A program made the translations under genes and the position numbers. Of a DNA stretch of 36,757 nt, positions 1 through 11,839 are shown in pieces (position 1 is the stretch's first letter; each line of letters opens with the position of its first letter). Source of the DNA: Chara braunii (lineage: Eukaryota; Streptophyta; Charophyceae; Charales; Characeae); the NCBI GenBank assembly GCA_003427395.1, contig BFEA01000326.1:1413029-1449785 (forward strand), read 5' to 3'. The notes under the pieces are model-generated. The model was not told the origin of the DNA. It searched no databases and saw nothing but the letters and a program-made list of their open reading frames with translations.

Positions 1-62
<62 letters not shown>
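1..62. repeat. (CT)n microsatellite
   Basis: An uninterrupted run of TC dinucleotides opens the window. It may continue upstream, so its true length is unknown. Confidence 0.98.
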
Positions 63-65
<3 letters not shown>

Positions 66-1004
66 CGGATTCCGTGTTCCCCGCAAAGGTTGGGGGCAGG
101 TGGAGACGGTGCGGGGAAGGAGGTTGAGCTTGTAGAGAGCGGGGAACGCTCATGTTGGAAGAAGCGGTCAAAGGCCTCTCGCCCCTGCATGCCATCCATG
201 TACTCGAGGGGGAACAAACAGACGAAGTACTAACCAAGGCGTTTTCCTCTTTTGTCAAGGTCTTTTTCATTCTGATCATACGGAACTGGGACCCATTGCA
301 CCTAAGAGGAGAATCGGAATGCATTTTCCATCTATTGATTGAGAAATCAATACTCCGAAAGGTGTGGGTAATATGCTTACATAAAAATTGGACGACCGGA
401 AGACTTGACAGAAACGGCAACTTTCCTAATCACGGATACCACTTGGCTCTCGCTTACTACTGACTCTCGCCTTAAGTCAGTTGAGAGCAATCAGTCAATC
501 AATTGAAAGACTGATCCTCAATCACTGACCCAGTCAACCGACCACTTGCTGAACTAATCATCTGATACTGAAGGCCCGCCAGGCCGAGCAAAGACCTCGG
601 CGGGAAGGAGAACACTGACTGACTCCACTACCATCAGAATCAATCGATTGGTCAATCAGTCAATCCATCCATCCATCAATCAATCAATCAATCAATGGAT
701 AACCCCAACCGATCCATCAGTACAACAAGTAAGACACCGCAACAGCAATAGGGAAGAAGGAAATCCGATCACCCAAACGGAACCTCGTCGTGCAATCTTC
801 GCACTGACCGAGAAAAGTCGACCCTGCCCCGAGCGAATCCTGCGACCGCTCGCCGACCCCTGCCCCGCCAATTAAGTTATTATCACCGGTCGTGCAGCAG
901 ACTGAGAGCTCCCAAGAAGTCAGGCAACCCACCTAGAACAGGAGGACATTGATGACGAAGTGAAAGGGGAGAGGAGAACAGCACAGACAGAGAGCAGAAA
1001 GACC
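63..1004. other. No recognisable gene; contains (TCAA)n at 652-700
   Basis: Open frames of up to about 119 codons exist on both strands at 61-463, but they overlap one another, resemble no family I know and have no supporting signals. The only clear structure is a TCAA/TCCA tetranucleotide microsatellite at about 652-700. The stretch lies beyond the 3' end of the KAS III gene. Confidence 0.6.
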
Positions 1005-1665
1005 CGATGGGGCGAAGAGCAAGACATCGCCGGAATCGGAAGCTACAGGCTAAGACAATCAAGCCCCATCGACGGGGGGCAAGGGATATTAAAGAGTAAA
1101 GAGGACGAAATCGGCACGAGGAGGAATGTCCGTATAAGAAAACAACCCACAACATGGCATGATAATTGACGCCAATGTTTCAATCCCGAATCCGAGCATG
1201 GTCAGTACATGGCCGAGTTCGGAGCCAGGAGGAGAGAACGTAGGCGATCGGACGGTCAAGAAGGGACAACTGAACGTACATCAGGCCCCATCGCATGACA
1301 ATTCACACCCAAGTAACGCCCTCTTGGAATCCGGCGGCGGCCTGTGCATGGCCGAGTTTCGAGGCAGGGGGAGAGAGAAAAAAGGTACGGCAAAGAGACG
1401 TCCTAGTAAGAATTCATCAGAGAAATCAAGCCTATCCATCACATGATCATTGACGCCCACCCATGTCAAGTCCGTTTCAGATCGAGCGGTCGCCGTTCCA
1501 GGCCGAGCTTGGAGCGTGGGGAAGAGCAAACGAAGTACGCAATCGGACCGCCAAGAAAGAACACTCGCGAGAGAGAAAATCAACCCCATCGAATGATAGC
1601 CGACGCCCATGTCAAGCCCGCTCCGAATCCGGCGGTGGCCACTACGTGTCCGGGTTTAATCTGCC
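1005..1665 (-). repeat. Degenerate ~145-bp tandem array derived from the 3' end of the KAS III gene
   Basis: Units begin with a CATGATNATTGACGCC-like motif at about 1158, 1294, 1442 and 1592, so the period is 136-150 bp. A second anchor, GGCCGAGTTC or close to it, recurs at 1211, 1350, 1501 and (diverged) 1648. The last unit lies inside the KAS III coding sequence and encodes its conserved C-terminal Gly-Leu-Thr-Trp segment. The preceding units, which are downstream on the gene's strand, carry decayed copies of that segment plus about 80 bp of 3' flank; one still reads Asp-Leu-Thr-Trp. A more degraded unit may occupy 1005-1157. The conserved protein end shows that the array derives from the gene rather than the reverse. 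Confidence 0.7.
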
Positions 1666-3499
1666 CTGATCTAACGGCCTCGTCCAGTGCCAAGGGGATG
1701 GAAGCGGCACTGGTATTCCCATAATCGATGAGATTAGATATGACTCTTTCCTGCGGAATTCGCAACGTGGCAGCCACAGAGTCCAGGATGCGTTGATTAG
1801 CTTGATGAAGAAGCAGCCAGTCGATGAGCCCGGGCGTCAAGCCGGCCTCTTCCATAGCCGCCTCCAGAGCCTCGGGCACGGCGCGCACTGCAAACCGGAA
1901 GACATCACGCCCATTCATCTCGAGCGTCTTACAGTGAAGATCGCTAGGGGATGGAAAGAACTCACTACCGATGTGGCCCTCCTGGTCCTTCCCCACCGCA
2001 ATGCCACCCCCTCCTCCCTCTCCCCCTCCAACGCCACCCGTGTTGCTACCGTTCACACAGCGCCCGGTGAGTATTGGCAGTTTAAGATGTCTGCCGCCAT
2101 TGCCGTCGCTCCTCAGGTCGAATCCCAGCAACCCGTCACTTCCATCCTCCGCCGCTTGAACGACCACCGCCCCCGACCCATCGCCGAACAGGATACACGT
2201 TCCCCTGTCCGTCCAGTCCACGTAGCGAGATAGCGCGTCCGCCCCGACGACCAGCACGTTCTTATACCCTCCGCCGCGAATAAACCTCGTGGCTGTGACA
2301 AGGCCGAGAACAAACCCGCTGCACGCCGCAGTGATGTCGAAGGCGATCGAGTTCGTCGCTCCTATCGCCGCCTGCACCTTACACGCGCTGCCGAACATGT
2401 CCTCAGGCGTTGAGGTACACAGCAGGACCAAGTCCACCTCAGACGGGGCCACATTGGCCATCTCCAGCGCTCGGCGGGAAGACTCGACGGCCAGATCCGT
2501 CAGGCTTTCGTCCCCTGACAAAATGCGCCTCCTTCGAATGCCCGTCCGCGACATAATCCATTCGTCCGACGTGTCAACCACCACCGACAAGTCGTCGTTG
2601 GAAATAACGCAGGAAGGCACGGCAGATCCGCAGCCGATCAGACGGGAGCCCACGCCTATCCTCCTTCGCGACGGCGTCGATGGAGAGGACGAAGGTCGGG
2701 CTTTCTCCTCCGACGCCTTCAACACAGTTGCGGCCGAGGCGAGAGAGACACTGTCCTCTGTCATCGCTGTCTCTGCCGCCGCCGCCGCCGCCGCCGCCGC
2801 TTCCGATCCAATGGCCGCAGCAGTATCCGAAGCTGTGCATCGGGCTTTCACCGTCGTGGGGAAACTGTGGCCCGCGCGGCAGCATTGTGACATTTGGCCG
2901 CCGCCCAAGTCACCCCCCCCTCCAAACCTCTGACGGCGTACACGGGTTTCCCTCTTACCCCGCTCCAATGCACACTCCCCATCCTCTAGCTGCTGATATC
3001 GTTGCTGTTGGCCCCACAGCATCACCATACTGCTGTTCTTTTTCGCCATCGTGGCCCCCGCTCGCCGTACGCTGTATATCAACGGTACAGAGAGAGCAAG
3101 GCAAACAGTCGCTCCCGTAGTCGGGTGAGCCAATCGCCTCTTCCGCCTAACCCCTCTGGCCAAGGACCGTAGGCCGCAAGTCACATCGCACGCTGAGCCC
3201 GCCGTGGTCCCGCCTAAGGTTGATGACGAAGACGAGTGCTTGCCAATGCTTAACGACCGGTCCTCCAGAGACAGAGAACAGGAAGAAGAAGGAGAGGAGA
3301 GAGAAAGGAGCCATCTTGGAGTACAAGCAGAAGAAGAGGAAGGGATGGAGGAAGAAGATGGAAAAGACGAAGACGACTCAGCCGCGCCTCGAATCAGCCG
3401 CCGTCTCAGCGCTTCCTGCTCGGCCATGTGGCAACCTTGGGCCAATGGCGATGACGTGACATTGAAGCCACGGCACGTTGCTTCCACGGACATGGCCAT
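1580..3499 (-). CDS. 3-oxoacyl-[acyl-carrier-protein] synthase III, plastid type (KAS III)
   Basis: KAS III condenses acetyl-CoA with malonyl-ACP, the first step of type II fatty-acid synthesis in plastids. The 639-residue frame has a thiolase-fold core at about 281-639. It starts at the Gly-Cys-Gly-Ser-Ala-Val-Pro strand and contains the active-site Cys393 (ITAACSGF), His565 (LLHQANQR) and Asn595 (YGNTSAAS), the family's Cys-His-Asn triad, plus the C-terminal GFGAGLTW loop. The C-terminal ~80 residues closely match land-plant KAS III as I know it. A Gly-rich insertion at about 470-525 lies where plant enzymes also carry extra residues. The start is supported by ACAATGGCC context (A at -3, G at +4) and an in-frame TGA nine codons upstream. 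The first ~280 residues are Ser/Arg/Ala-rich with a run of nine or more Ala; this is far longer than a normal transit peptide, though plastid targeting is likely. No intron is visible, which is odd for a plant-like gene. fabH is the bacterial homologue's name. Confidence 0.93.
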   Translation of the reverse strand: MAMSVEATCRGFNVTSSPLAQGCHMAEQEALRRRLIRGAAESSSSFPSSSSIPSSSSACTPRWLLSLSSPSSSCSLSLEDRSLSIGKHSSSSSTLGGTTAGSACDVTCGLRSLARGVRRKRRLAHPTTGATVCLALSVPLIYSVRRAGATMAKKNSSMVMLWGQQQRYQQLEDGECALERGKRETRVRRQRFGGGGDLGGGQMSQCCRAGHSFPTTVKARCTASDTAAAIGSEAAAAAAAAAETAMTEDSVSLASAATVLKASEEKARPSSSPSTPSRRRIGVGSRLIGCGSAVPSCVISNDDLSVVVDTSDEWIMSRTGIRRRRILSGDESLTDLAVESSRRALEMANVAPSEVDLVLLCTSTPEDMFGSACKVQAAIGATNSIAFDITAACSGFVLGLVTATRFIRGGGYKNVLVVGADALSRYVDWTDRGTCILFGDGSGAVVVQAAEDGSDGLLGFDLRSDGNGGRHLKLPILTGRCVNGSNTGGVGGGEGGGGGIAVGKDQEGHIGSEFFPSPSDLHCKTLEMNGRDVFRFAVRAVPEALEAAMEEAGLTPGLIDWLLLHQANQRILDSVAATLRIPQERVISNLIDYGNTSAASIPLALDEAVRSGQIKPGHVVATAGFGAGLTWASAIIRWG

Positions 3500-4740
3500 T
3501 GTGTCACACCACCTGGTCTTGCCTCACAAATAAGAGGGGGTTCGTTTGTCTCCGGCCAACTTTCCTTGTGATCTACTAATCTCTTCCCCCTTCCTCCTCC
3601 GCCCCCTTCCCTCTCCCCCCCGGGCCTTCCTAACACCCTTCCTTCCGAACACGCCCAGCCCTCCGCATTTACTGCAGTCTTGTGACGCTCTCGTTGTGTG
3701 GCTGAGACATCAGCGCACCCGCCATGCGCGAGAGCGCCGTCCGCCTCGTCCTTCCCGGTTACCTCCGTGACCCCTTGCGTCAGCCGGTGTAAGACGATGA
3801 TACGATAGTCATATGCGGCGGAGACCGATGACAAGGCAGGCAGGCAGGCGAGGCAAAAGGAGGGCAACGCGGAGCGAGGGAGTACTTCAATGCAATGCGA
3901 TGCCTGCCTGCCTGCCACCATTCCACGTGTCACAAGAAGCTGGACAGCCAATTCCGTCCGCCCATCGGCGTGGCGAAAGAAAGCAGTGCATGACATATCA
4001 CACCGTCTCGCCAGAAGCGCATTAGACCTGAACGCGTCTAACACACAATCGAAAACGGGCGTCGACGCCCACGCGACGCACGCACCACGTCGATTGCCCC
4101 TACCACCCAGGTCCGCAGGTCCGACAAGTGGAACCCGCGCACAGAGATCAGCGATGAGCGCCGTGGAGCGGAAAAGGCGCCGTGAGACCGGCCGCGTGGA
4201 TGGCGTGAAAGAACGGGAACGCGGAAAAATTGCGTGCGCACCCTCCCGCCGAATCGTCTCCACCGTCCTTCGGGGGACATCCGTTAAAATTGGAACGATA
4301 CAGAGATGGCCCCTGCGCAAGGATGAACACGCATAAAAATGAGGATGAAAAAAAATTAAAAAATCGTCTCCACCGGAAACCTCCCGCCAGATTGGCTGAG
4401 GCGGAGAGATGCAGCGGCGAGGGGACCTGACAGAGAGAGGGAGAGAGCCGGGAGAGCGACTGACAGCACCGGCGGCACAGATCCTCCAGCTGGACTGTCC
4501 GCAAAACTACCAACCTCGTTCTGTTCCTCCCTGCACGTGCAGGAACGACAATGTGCACACGTACATCAAGGAAAGAAATGTCATCCCATCTGTTTACCTT
4601 TTCGCCCCGTCGGTTACTGGTACTGTCACCGTTGGACTTCCTTGCACGGTATGGCCTTGACTTCATTGCGTGCAGTGTGAAGTGACAGAGGGACGCTGGG
4701 AAGCAGGAAGGAGGGCGAGTTCTGAAAAAAAAAGGAAAAG
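3500..4740. other. Upstream flank of KAS III; no gene recognised
   Basis: This should hold the KAS III promoter, read leftwards. I see no convincing TATA box. A 15-bp inverted repeat of the GGCA/TGCC tetranucleotide (3835-3849 against 3902-3916, 52-nt loop) lies about 340-420 bp upstream of the start codon. The stretch is pyrimidine-rich at 3570-3660 and A-rich at 4334-4365. Long open frames on both strands (for example 3406-4320 and 4148-4828, minus) have low-complexity, compositionally biased translations without known domains. Confidence 0.5.
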
Positions 4741-5785
4741 GTATGGTTGGTTGGACACTATCCCTACTGGAGGACTGGGCCCTTTGCAGTAGTGGTTGTC
4801 TTGGGGGTCCTCTTGGTTGGTGTAGCACCTGGATATGCCCTGGTGGAGGATATCCTCAGAGAACCGGCATTACAGGCTGTCTCAGGGGGTGGGGTTTGTC
4901 TGCTACCTGCATGGAGAATACTGTCAGATTCGAATAGTCCAGAGTAGCTCTCTTTGATGATAGAGGTTGGGGAAAGCTCATGGTGGCCGTGAGCCCACTG
5001 CTGAGGACAGAAACTACCCGGAGTGGATGGTGGCCATAAGCCTACTGAGCACAGAAACTGAAGACGTTCTAGGTTCGAATAACCTCCGCTAGAATTCAAG
5101 AATAACCAGAGGGATCTGATGACAAGGCTAGGGTCTCCCCTGTCTGACAGAGAACGACCGATTGTGCGCAGGGGATTTCCACTGGGCTATGACCTGGGAC
5201 CCTAGGGGCCCAGACTACCCAGATACGGATAGTACTCAATACTACATATCCCCAGGCTTCGTCGTTATTACCACCAGCTTCCCACCCTTCCATCTCCTCC
5301 TTCCATATCACCAACTCACATTGGTACCGTGGAATTCCATAGCTCGCTATTGGTCCAGCCCACCGTGCAAGGACTGTCAGCAGTACCAAGCATGTCGGGC
5401 CTTGGGATCTACCCGACGAACTCGAACCGAAGCTGAGCAGCGATTGCACAGCCTCCGCCTACGACCCGCCCTGTCGGACTCCGAAGCTTGTTACGAGTGG
5501 CGCCGACAGCAGCGCGACATCCACGACGTCCCACCAATCCACCAGACAAGGGACCGACCACGGCAACGCAACTGGCCGAGGCCATAGCCCCATCCCCGAA
5601 GGCCGAAACGTCGGATACGATCCGTGCGCCCCATTTTGCACCATTGTCCCTAAAAACCGCCACATGAAATCTTAGTTCCGACCTGGGACTCCACCCCCAC
5701 TTTCCTAAAATCCTTGGCACACCCCATTTTCGCACTTCCAGGCCCCCATCCTACTCCGATCAGGAAATCGCGCTGGGCGTACGGT
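4740..5785 (+). repeat. Probable LTR remnant of a retrotransposon
   Basis: The stretch ends directly against a primer-binding site (5786) that is followed by a gag-like frame, so it sits where a 5' LTR should be. Its left edge is uncertain. A purine run ending GGAAAAGG lies just before 4743, which could be chance. It contains an imperfect direct duplication of about 35 bp (4979-5015 and 5027-5059). A 141-codon open frame at 5162-5587 resembles no family I know. There is no second LTR copy in the window to confirm the ends. Confidence 0.4.
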
Positions 5786-5800
5786 TGGTATCGGAGCCGA
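5786..5800 (+). other. Primer-binding site, initiator tRNA-Met type
   Basis: TGGTATCGGAGCCGA differs by one base in its first 13 (G for A at position 8) from TGGTATCAGAGCC, the primer site complementary to the 3' end of initiator tRNA-Met used by many plant LTR retrotransposons. Its position 143 bp before the gag-like start codon supports the assignment. Confidence 0.6.
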
Positions 5801-5943
5801 CACGTGGCAAGCTTCTGGATTAACAAAAAGGGTAATCCGCACGGAGCGATCTGGCGAACAGAGGGCGGACTAGACAACGGAACGCGCCTCAACGTGATCG
5901 TATGGTACTTAGAAACCGATCGGGCGGACGGTCGGTCGCCAAC

Positions 5944-6255
5944 ATGAACGCCAATCAAGCGCAAAACGTCAATGTACAGCTAGGTAGGGCCCCTGTTTCC
6001 GCGCAACCCATCCGAGCTCGCGCACCCACGGCTCCACCTAATTTGTATCTCTTTGACCCGGCACACCATCTGGTCGGAGCTTGGTTAGCTACCTTACGTG
6101 CCCAACAATATGATGACGACGAAGCTCAGATCAACATCGCCGCCCGACTGGGAGGGGATGCGCATCACTGGTTTAGCACTTACGTTGTTGCACTTTTTCC
6201 AGTCGGGCCACTTCGGGCGACCGGAAGGCCAACAGGCTGTCACACAGGGTTTTAA
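5944..6255 (+). pseudogene. Truncated retrotransposon gag, N-terminal part
   Basis: A frame starting AACATGAAC follows the Met-type primer site. Residues about 35-80 read like the start of a plant retrotransposon gag (capsid-like) domain: Leu-Phe-Asp-Pro, then Gly-Ala-Trp-Leu, a DDDEAQINIAARL helix, and Gly-Asp-Ala-His-His-Trp-Phe. Homology-like sequence stops after Ser-Thr-Tyr at about 6183, and an unrelated 23-residue tail runs to the TAA at 6253-6255. Downstream is AT-rich DNA with repeated AATAAAG motifs, so the element was cut by a deletion or insertion. Zinc knuckle, protease and pol are all missing. The full gag would shape virus-like particles; this fragment cannot. Confidence 0.6.
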
Positions 6256-6700
6256 TGTTTGTTTGCAATATAAATAAAATAAAGCAAATAAAGCAAATCC
6301 CTTCCTATTGTGTGTGTCCGGCTTCGAGCGTGACCTTTCAATTACGTTTTTCGCCGGTCCCCGGTCTTAGGAATCTTTTATTTTGATTCGGAACATCAAA
6401 GAATAATGCAAATAATAATCATGAGGTTTTGAAATGTCATGCATGTATCAATTCTACGATTTTCTGATTTTGATAACTGTGACAGAATTATCAGGAAACG
6501 CAATCATCACCAATGACAATGTAGGAAGCAAGACTAACTGACTCGAGCAAAGATAAAGTTAAATGAGGGAATAATGATAACACATAATAGTCTCAAAAAG
6601 TACACATGGAAGAGAGCACGGCTAGCACTAGTCTTAAGTCCTCACTCATCCCTCAAGTTCACACTCTCAGTCTCTCATTTTGTTGTTCATTTCTTGTGCT
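6256..6700. other. AT-rich stretch without a recognisable gene
   Basis: Near 6265-6300 there are repeated AATAAA/AATAAAGCAAAT motifs, like a polyadenylation region or the terminus of a mobile element. The remainder shows no open frame or repeat that I can assign. Confidence 0.5.
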
Positions 6701-7970
6701 TCATGCCATATCTCCGTACTCTCTGAGGTTGTGGTCTCTGAATATAGAGTCACTTGAAACCTGCAAGTTCTTAGCACTTTCAACCAAGTCCCATAATACG
6801 GGAATCAACCATAGCACAAAATTTCTCCCATAGAGTAGGAAGGTACGGCTGAGAAAAGATCCCCTGTCTGAGATAAGGGAACTCGGAAGACTCATTCACT
6901 GACTCGTAATCGATCGCTGCGGGTGAAATGTACCTCTTGGCTATCTCCACCATGTCACCCCAGCAAGAGCCGTCTGTGAAAGTGAATGGTACTGGAGACT
7001 TAGGATAATCAGAGTAGAGTTTGGGTCCAAAGCTGCAGATCAACTTTATCTCATTCTCATCAAGCTTTTTTCCCTTCTCATCAAGATATCTGGCCGTTGC
7101 GATCCAGACTGAGTAAAAAATGATCATAGGTTTCCTTACCCTTCTACACATAGGTTCTCAGATCATGAATAGTTTCCCCTGCAAACTCAGTATGAATAAC
7201 AAAGATAGATATTTCAGCTCGCTTGAAACCTGTTGCGCTGACATACCGATATTGGAAGGCATCTTTAGAAGCTATTTTGTTGAGGTTGGTTATGACAGTC
7301 TTCTGAACCGAGAATAACTGAACTGCACTCATATGTTGAAGTGGGTGTTGGAACTGATGTGTCTTTTGGTAAGAGCCTTGTCTGATTAATGCTGCTGACA
7401 CCTGTACTAAATGACGACGACCGAGTGTCAATCCAATCCAGATTAGCAATGTTGCAAGGGTGGCTGGTTACCATGTGTTGATTGAGACTGAATGCTGCCA
7501 GGTTACTGATTGGAAACTGACTAAGTGTTTATTAAAACTCTGATCAAATCTAATCCTGATTGGACCCTGAGACGTCGAGTCGCCAAAACACTGATCACTC
7601 ACATACACCACAGATTGTCGAAGGTTTGTTTTTGTCAGTTGAGGTGTCGGTGGGGACTACAAGAGAAAAGTTGGGGCATCCTCTATGTTTACCCGAGCCT
7701 TACTCTGGCTTGATCCACCGTTTCCAGTGATGAACCAGTGCTGTGTACTAGCCTCCCACTTAGCTCGTGAATGTAGAAAACATACTCGATGAATTTATGA
7801 TGGCTTTCTGTTCTCTCCACAACAACCTCTCTCAACGACTTTCTGTACTTTTCAATCTCACCCAGTATCTTATTATCCCATCCTTCTGTTTCTGTTTGAT
7901 ATAGGGTGCAGGTCATGGCTAGGGTATCCTTGCTTCCCATGTATTTTATTCTTCCTTCACTTTCCCCTCT
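6701..7970 (-). pseudogene. Broken protein-coding remnant of unknown function
   Basis: Several minus-strand frames follow one another in the right order with protein-like composition. About 7970-7689 encodes a Lys/Glu-rich helical segment (around Ile-Leu-Gly-Glu-Ile-Glu-Lys-Tyr). About 7449-7144 and 7151-6780 encode a segment ending Phe-Cys-Ala-Met-Val-Asp-Ser-Arg-Ile-Met, and 6895-6701 appears to continue it after a shift (Ala-Lys-Asn-Leu-Gln-Val). The breaks between segments could be frameshifts, stops or introns. I recognise no domain. The setting among transposon debris suggests an element-encoded protein or a decayed host gene. Confidence that some of this once coded is moderate; function is unknown. 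Confidence 0.35.
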
Positions 7971-10900
7971 GGTGCGAGATTAGAAAACACGTAAGGGGGT
8001 TCTTTCTCGGCCAGCAGTTCATAGATATACAGTCCCTTAGGAATGACAGTCTGACGGTTTCCAACCCAGGTTAGCCCATTAGTTTTGCCTCATGACGGAT
8101 TTCAGTCCACAATACATGCCGCGAGGCACACCCATTAGTTCTTAGTACTCGAAAAGGTTGCTTAGGCACTCACTACGTTCTGAACTCAGGCGGTTTTGCC
8201 CCGGGTCAGCATACAATGAGTAATTACCAGTGGACATTACCCTTAGTGCTAGAGTGCTCATATCCGATGAAAGCCATGCAATTCCCCTACCCAAAACAGG
8301 TACGGGCGGAACGCTCAGATCTACCAGCTGACTGAGTGAAAGTTTGGTGTACGACACCCAAGGCTTAAGGTGAGTTCCCAATGACCAGATTCGCCAAGGC
8401 CCTTTTTCTCTGATCACTAAGTCATGGGCCTTTTATAATCATCTGAGATTATTATGTTAACAAGCCAACTCCCAGGGTGTTATACACAACCATCGAGTCC
8501 GTCGTTCAGCCTCGGTTTGAGCAGTCCACATAGTGTTTCTGATGGCATACCCATTTAGGGGCGTCCAAACGCAGTAATGCATAAAATAGTGAACTTCCAC
8601 CCGTCGGCGGTTCTCAAACTTACCAAATGATAGTATACCAGTCAGGGTGCCACCAACAATTTTGGAAGCGTTTCTGGTTTAGGTCGCCTTCTTCACTCAA
8701 GCTCGTTAATCTGTCAAATCTGGCAAATCTGCAGTCCGTTCAGATCATGTGATAGTCTGTTTTGTCTAGGCCTCGCTAAACACTCGCCTTCTCTTACCAG
8801 TCAATCAGAGGGATGAAGCGTATTTTCGTATCGGGGGGGGCAACCTTCCTAGGACCCGACTTTGGTCTCACTCATCAGTCTGAACTCAGATTCGGAGTAC
8901 ACTTTTACCATTGGCCAGGGCGAGTGGTTCCTAAAAAAAAAAAAAAAAAAAAAAAAAGGAGAAGTTTTGGCATGCCTCTGTAGTTAATTGAGGGACTCTG
9001 AGTCTAATTCAGGATCAGACCAGGTGAGTCCCTTGTTTTCTCATCTAGGTTCGTCAAGACGTTTTACGACTAGTGACTTCGGGTTTAGATTTAGCCCTCG
9101 AGGTCACTAGTCTCCCCAGACTGAGTGGTTAGACCGTCGACAATGACTTTACAAGCCCGACTCACCAACATAACAGTTGGCTATGACTTTTTACCCAGCT
9201 CCCTCCGACAGTTCTGAGTACGTCAGCATTTAGGTAGCAATCTGCCTTCCCCTGGGACGGATGGAGTGCAGTGATACAGCGTGTCACTCCGACTGAGATA
9301 GCGCACCGGGTGTATCACTGTGGACCGTGTGACCCATTTAAGTTATGAAGCAAGTGAATTTTGGTCAGACTACACAGAGGTCAGAAACGTCAGAGATGCT
9401 CTAAATGATGCAAACCTTGTTGGTTAATTGAAACTACATAGAGTTATCGCTCGCGACGAGGCCATCTCAACCACACTCTTCGGGCACTATGTAGGAATAT
9501 TGCAAGCGATATACCCCACTCTCATGTCAGGAAAATCTGCAAAAACATTCGCACGGTCCTCTTCTTGGCCTCTGAGTTGTACAGGACAACCGTGACCCTC
9601 AAGAGAAGGCCTCGCCCCTGATACGAGTTAGAGAAGGGGTATCATCAATAGATAAGGACAGCGTGCTTACGTATGGACAAATATTATACAGAGTACACAT
9701 GCATACACTTTCTAGCTTCAAGTTTTCCCGTCCCACCGTTGAAGCCGACAAGTTAGAGAGAGAGAGAGAGCCGATTTACACAGAGAGGTCGTAATCCCAC
9801 TCAAGTTTTGATAATTAAGACAAAATTGGTATTGGCTTCTACCAAACCCACATGCACATTCGATTGCTTACTCGTTAACTAGTGTTCGAGCACAGTTAAC
9901 CAGGGTCTTGCCCTTCGACTCCTCTTCTCACCAAAGATGAACCTTAACGGGAGGTTTGTTAGTCACCGTCAAGTAGATATTTAGTTAGCAGATAAGTTAT
10001 TTTACCCAAAAGTGACTTCCACTTACTCATCGATCTGGAGATGAGTGTTTATTGTACGCCCAGATACTTTCTCAAAAGAAAATAAAAGAAAGAAACATCC
10101 AATCCCTCCAATCCAGTAATCAAAAGAGGAGTTTCAATAGACTTTTCTGATCGGAAGGTCACGAAATGAACAAAAGGGACTTTCCGTTCGGGACAGAGAT
10201 TCATTTATCTCAGTTTACATCGTAATCATCTTGTCGCATCGTTATTAACGGTAATCATTGCTTTCTCTTTTTAACATCCCCTCTCTCTTTGCATTAGTTC
10301 TCTAACGACAACCTGAGAGGAAAGGGGAGTAACAAGACAATTGTTCACTCTCTGTTAAAGCATTTAAAAATAATGGTCAACTAGCAGTCTCCCCGAATCC
10401 CAACAATGCAGAAAGCAGTCAACGCCCTCAAGCATACTTATCTTCCGCGTGACCTCCGTGTCCACTATTCAACTAGTGACCAACCGTAAGGTCACCTCAT
10501 CAAAAGTAGCTTGAGTCACATAAAACTCCAACCAATGCTCATAGTCTAATTTCACAGTCTCGTAACTCGACTTCAACTACTAGATCAGTCAGCCTCACAA
10601 TCACATCCTCCCCTCTTCCGTCCCCTAGGCTTCACACATTACCTACCGATTCCCCCGAGCACGCTCACGAACTATAACTCGATCACGCTTGGTGGCCCCA
10701 AGATTGGCGCTAGCCGACGACTAAGGCAAAAGCAGGAGTGACCCTCGCCACACTCATGGGCTCAATGCCCAGTCCCGTGCTCTCGCCTTATAGGGGCTCA
10801 ATACTCACAACCTAACGAAGGAAATGAGAGATGGAGGAGAAGTCGTTCGACAGAAAGCTGATAATGTCAACGACCAAGAAAGAGGCAAAGGCGGTACTCT

Positions 10901-11835
10901 CCTCCAGCGATGTGTGTCGATGTCACCTGACGATGTAGACTTTCACCCATCGAACGTCAACACTGCTCGCGATCACTCAGTACTCATCTTTACGGCTTGG
11001 CTTCAACTTCGTCACTATCACGAGCAGGGCCCATCAGACAAAGTCAACAGTCATAGCGATGGCTCGGACCCGTGCAGCGAAATCTCACTCCAGCTACTAT
11101 ACATGGACACAACAAGCCAGAACCCAGACATACTACCAATGGCTTTAGCCAGCAAGCGAAGCCCGCTCTCTGTCATCCGAGTCCGCAAGAGTCGACTTCA
11201 TTCAGATCATGATCAGGTTAGGCTCGTCCAAGACAGTTGACGTCAGCAGCAGACCTGCGTGTACGATTTTTCCCTCTCATGGGTGTCGTTATCACCCTCT
11301 CGCTCGTACCCGTTAATCTCACCAAGAAGTCAGGGACTTTTTGAAGGGAAGCGATGACACTTCCAAAGAAAGGAAAGGGCGGCGTTCAATTCTCAATTAC
11401 CCTTCCTGATATGGAACGCGTGAGAGCACACTGATGCTCGCCACACTTGGCAATGCTCGAGAGGTCTGACCTTCTCTCTCACTCTCCCTCTAGATGTGTT
11501 AGTCCACTCGACTGTAACCGCCTCACGCCCTTACTACCTTAGCTTCTTCCCCCAGACTGCAATTAGCTCCCTTTATCTGGCTCTCAAGCATGTCGCTCAC
11601 CCTAACTTCTCGCATGCGAAGGTCAAGTTGATGTCAGCACTCCAAGCATACATGCTGCCCCTTGCAAGTATCGGCTAACCCTTTTTTTAAACCCCACCTG
11701 AGAGAGGTCTTACTGATTGTTTGCTCGTCGTCGAGAGTCGGCCTCAGGGCCGCTTTCCATAGGCTCGGCTAACGGGTAGTCCCTTCGCCACCGGTCCAGT
11801 CCATGCCAGGACTGGGTCTCCGCGTTCAGATCGCT
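7971..11835. other. Long stretch without a recognisable gene
   Basis: Nearly 4 kb of mixed-composition DNA. A run of 25 A lies at 8933-8957 and a short (GA)n at about 9755-9768. Open frames at 8142-8417 (-), 10824-11240 (+) and 11496-11678 (+) have no recognisable motifs and look like chance. A stop-rich LTR or leader sequence of the neighbouring elements is possible, but I found no direct repeat pair that would prove it. Confidence 0.5.
8933..8957 (+). repeat. Poly(A) tract, 25 bp
   Basis: An uninterrupted A run preceded by CCT and followed by GGAG. It could be the tail of an old retroposed sequence on the plus strand or a simple microsatellite. No retroposon body is recognised upstream. 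Confidence 0.9.
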
Positions 11836-11839
11836 GACA

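Noticed and set aside
2289-2933. 214-codon plus-strand open frame opposite KAS III
   Set aside because: It is a shadow of the KAS III coding strand caused by its GC-rich third positions.
3406-4320. 304-codon minus-strand open frame overlapping the start of KAS III
   Set aside because: It overlaps the KAS III start in another frame, is rich in Arg and Gly without domains, and KAS III has clear catalytic residues.
8142-8417. 91-codon minus-strand open frame
   Set aside because: No recognisable family or start context; it is more likely decayed LTR or spacer sequence.
10824-11240. 138-codon plus-strand open frame
   Set aside because: No motif, no promoter signal and no relation to neighbours; the length is compatible with chance.
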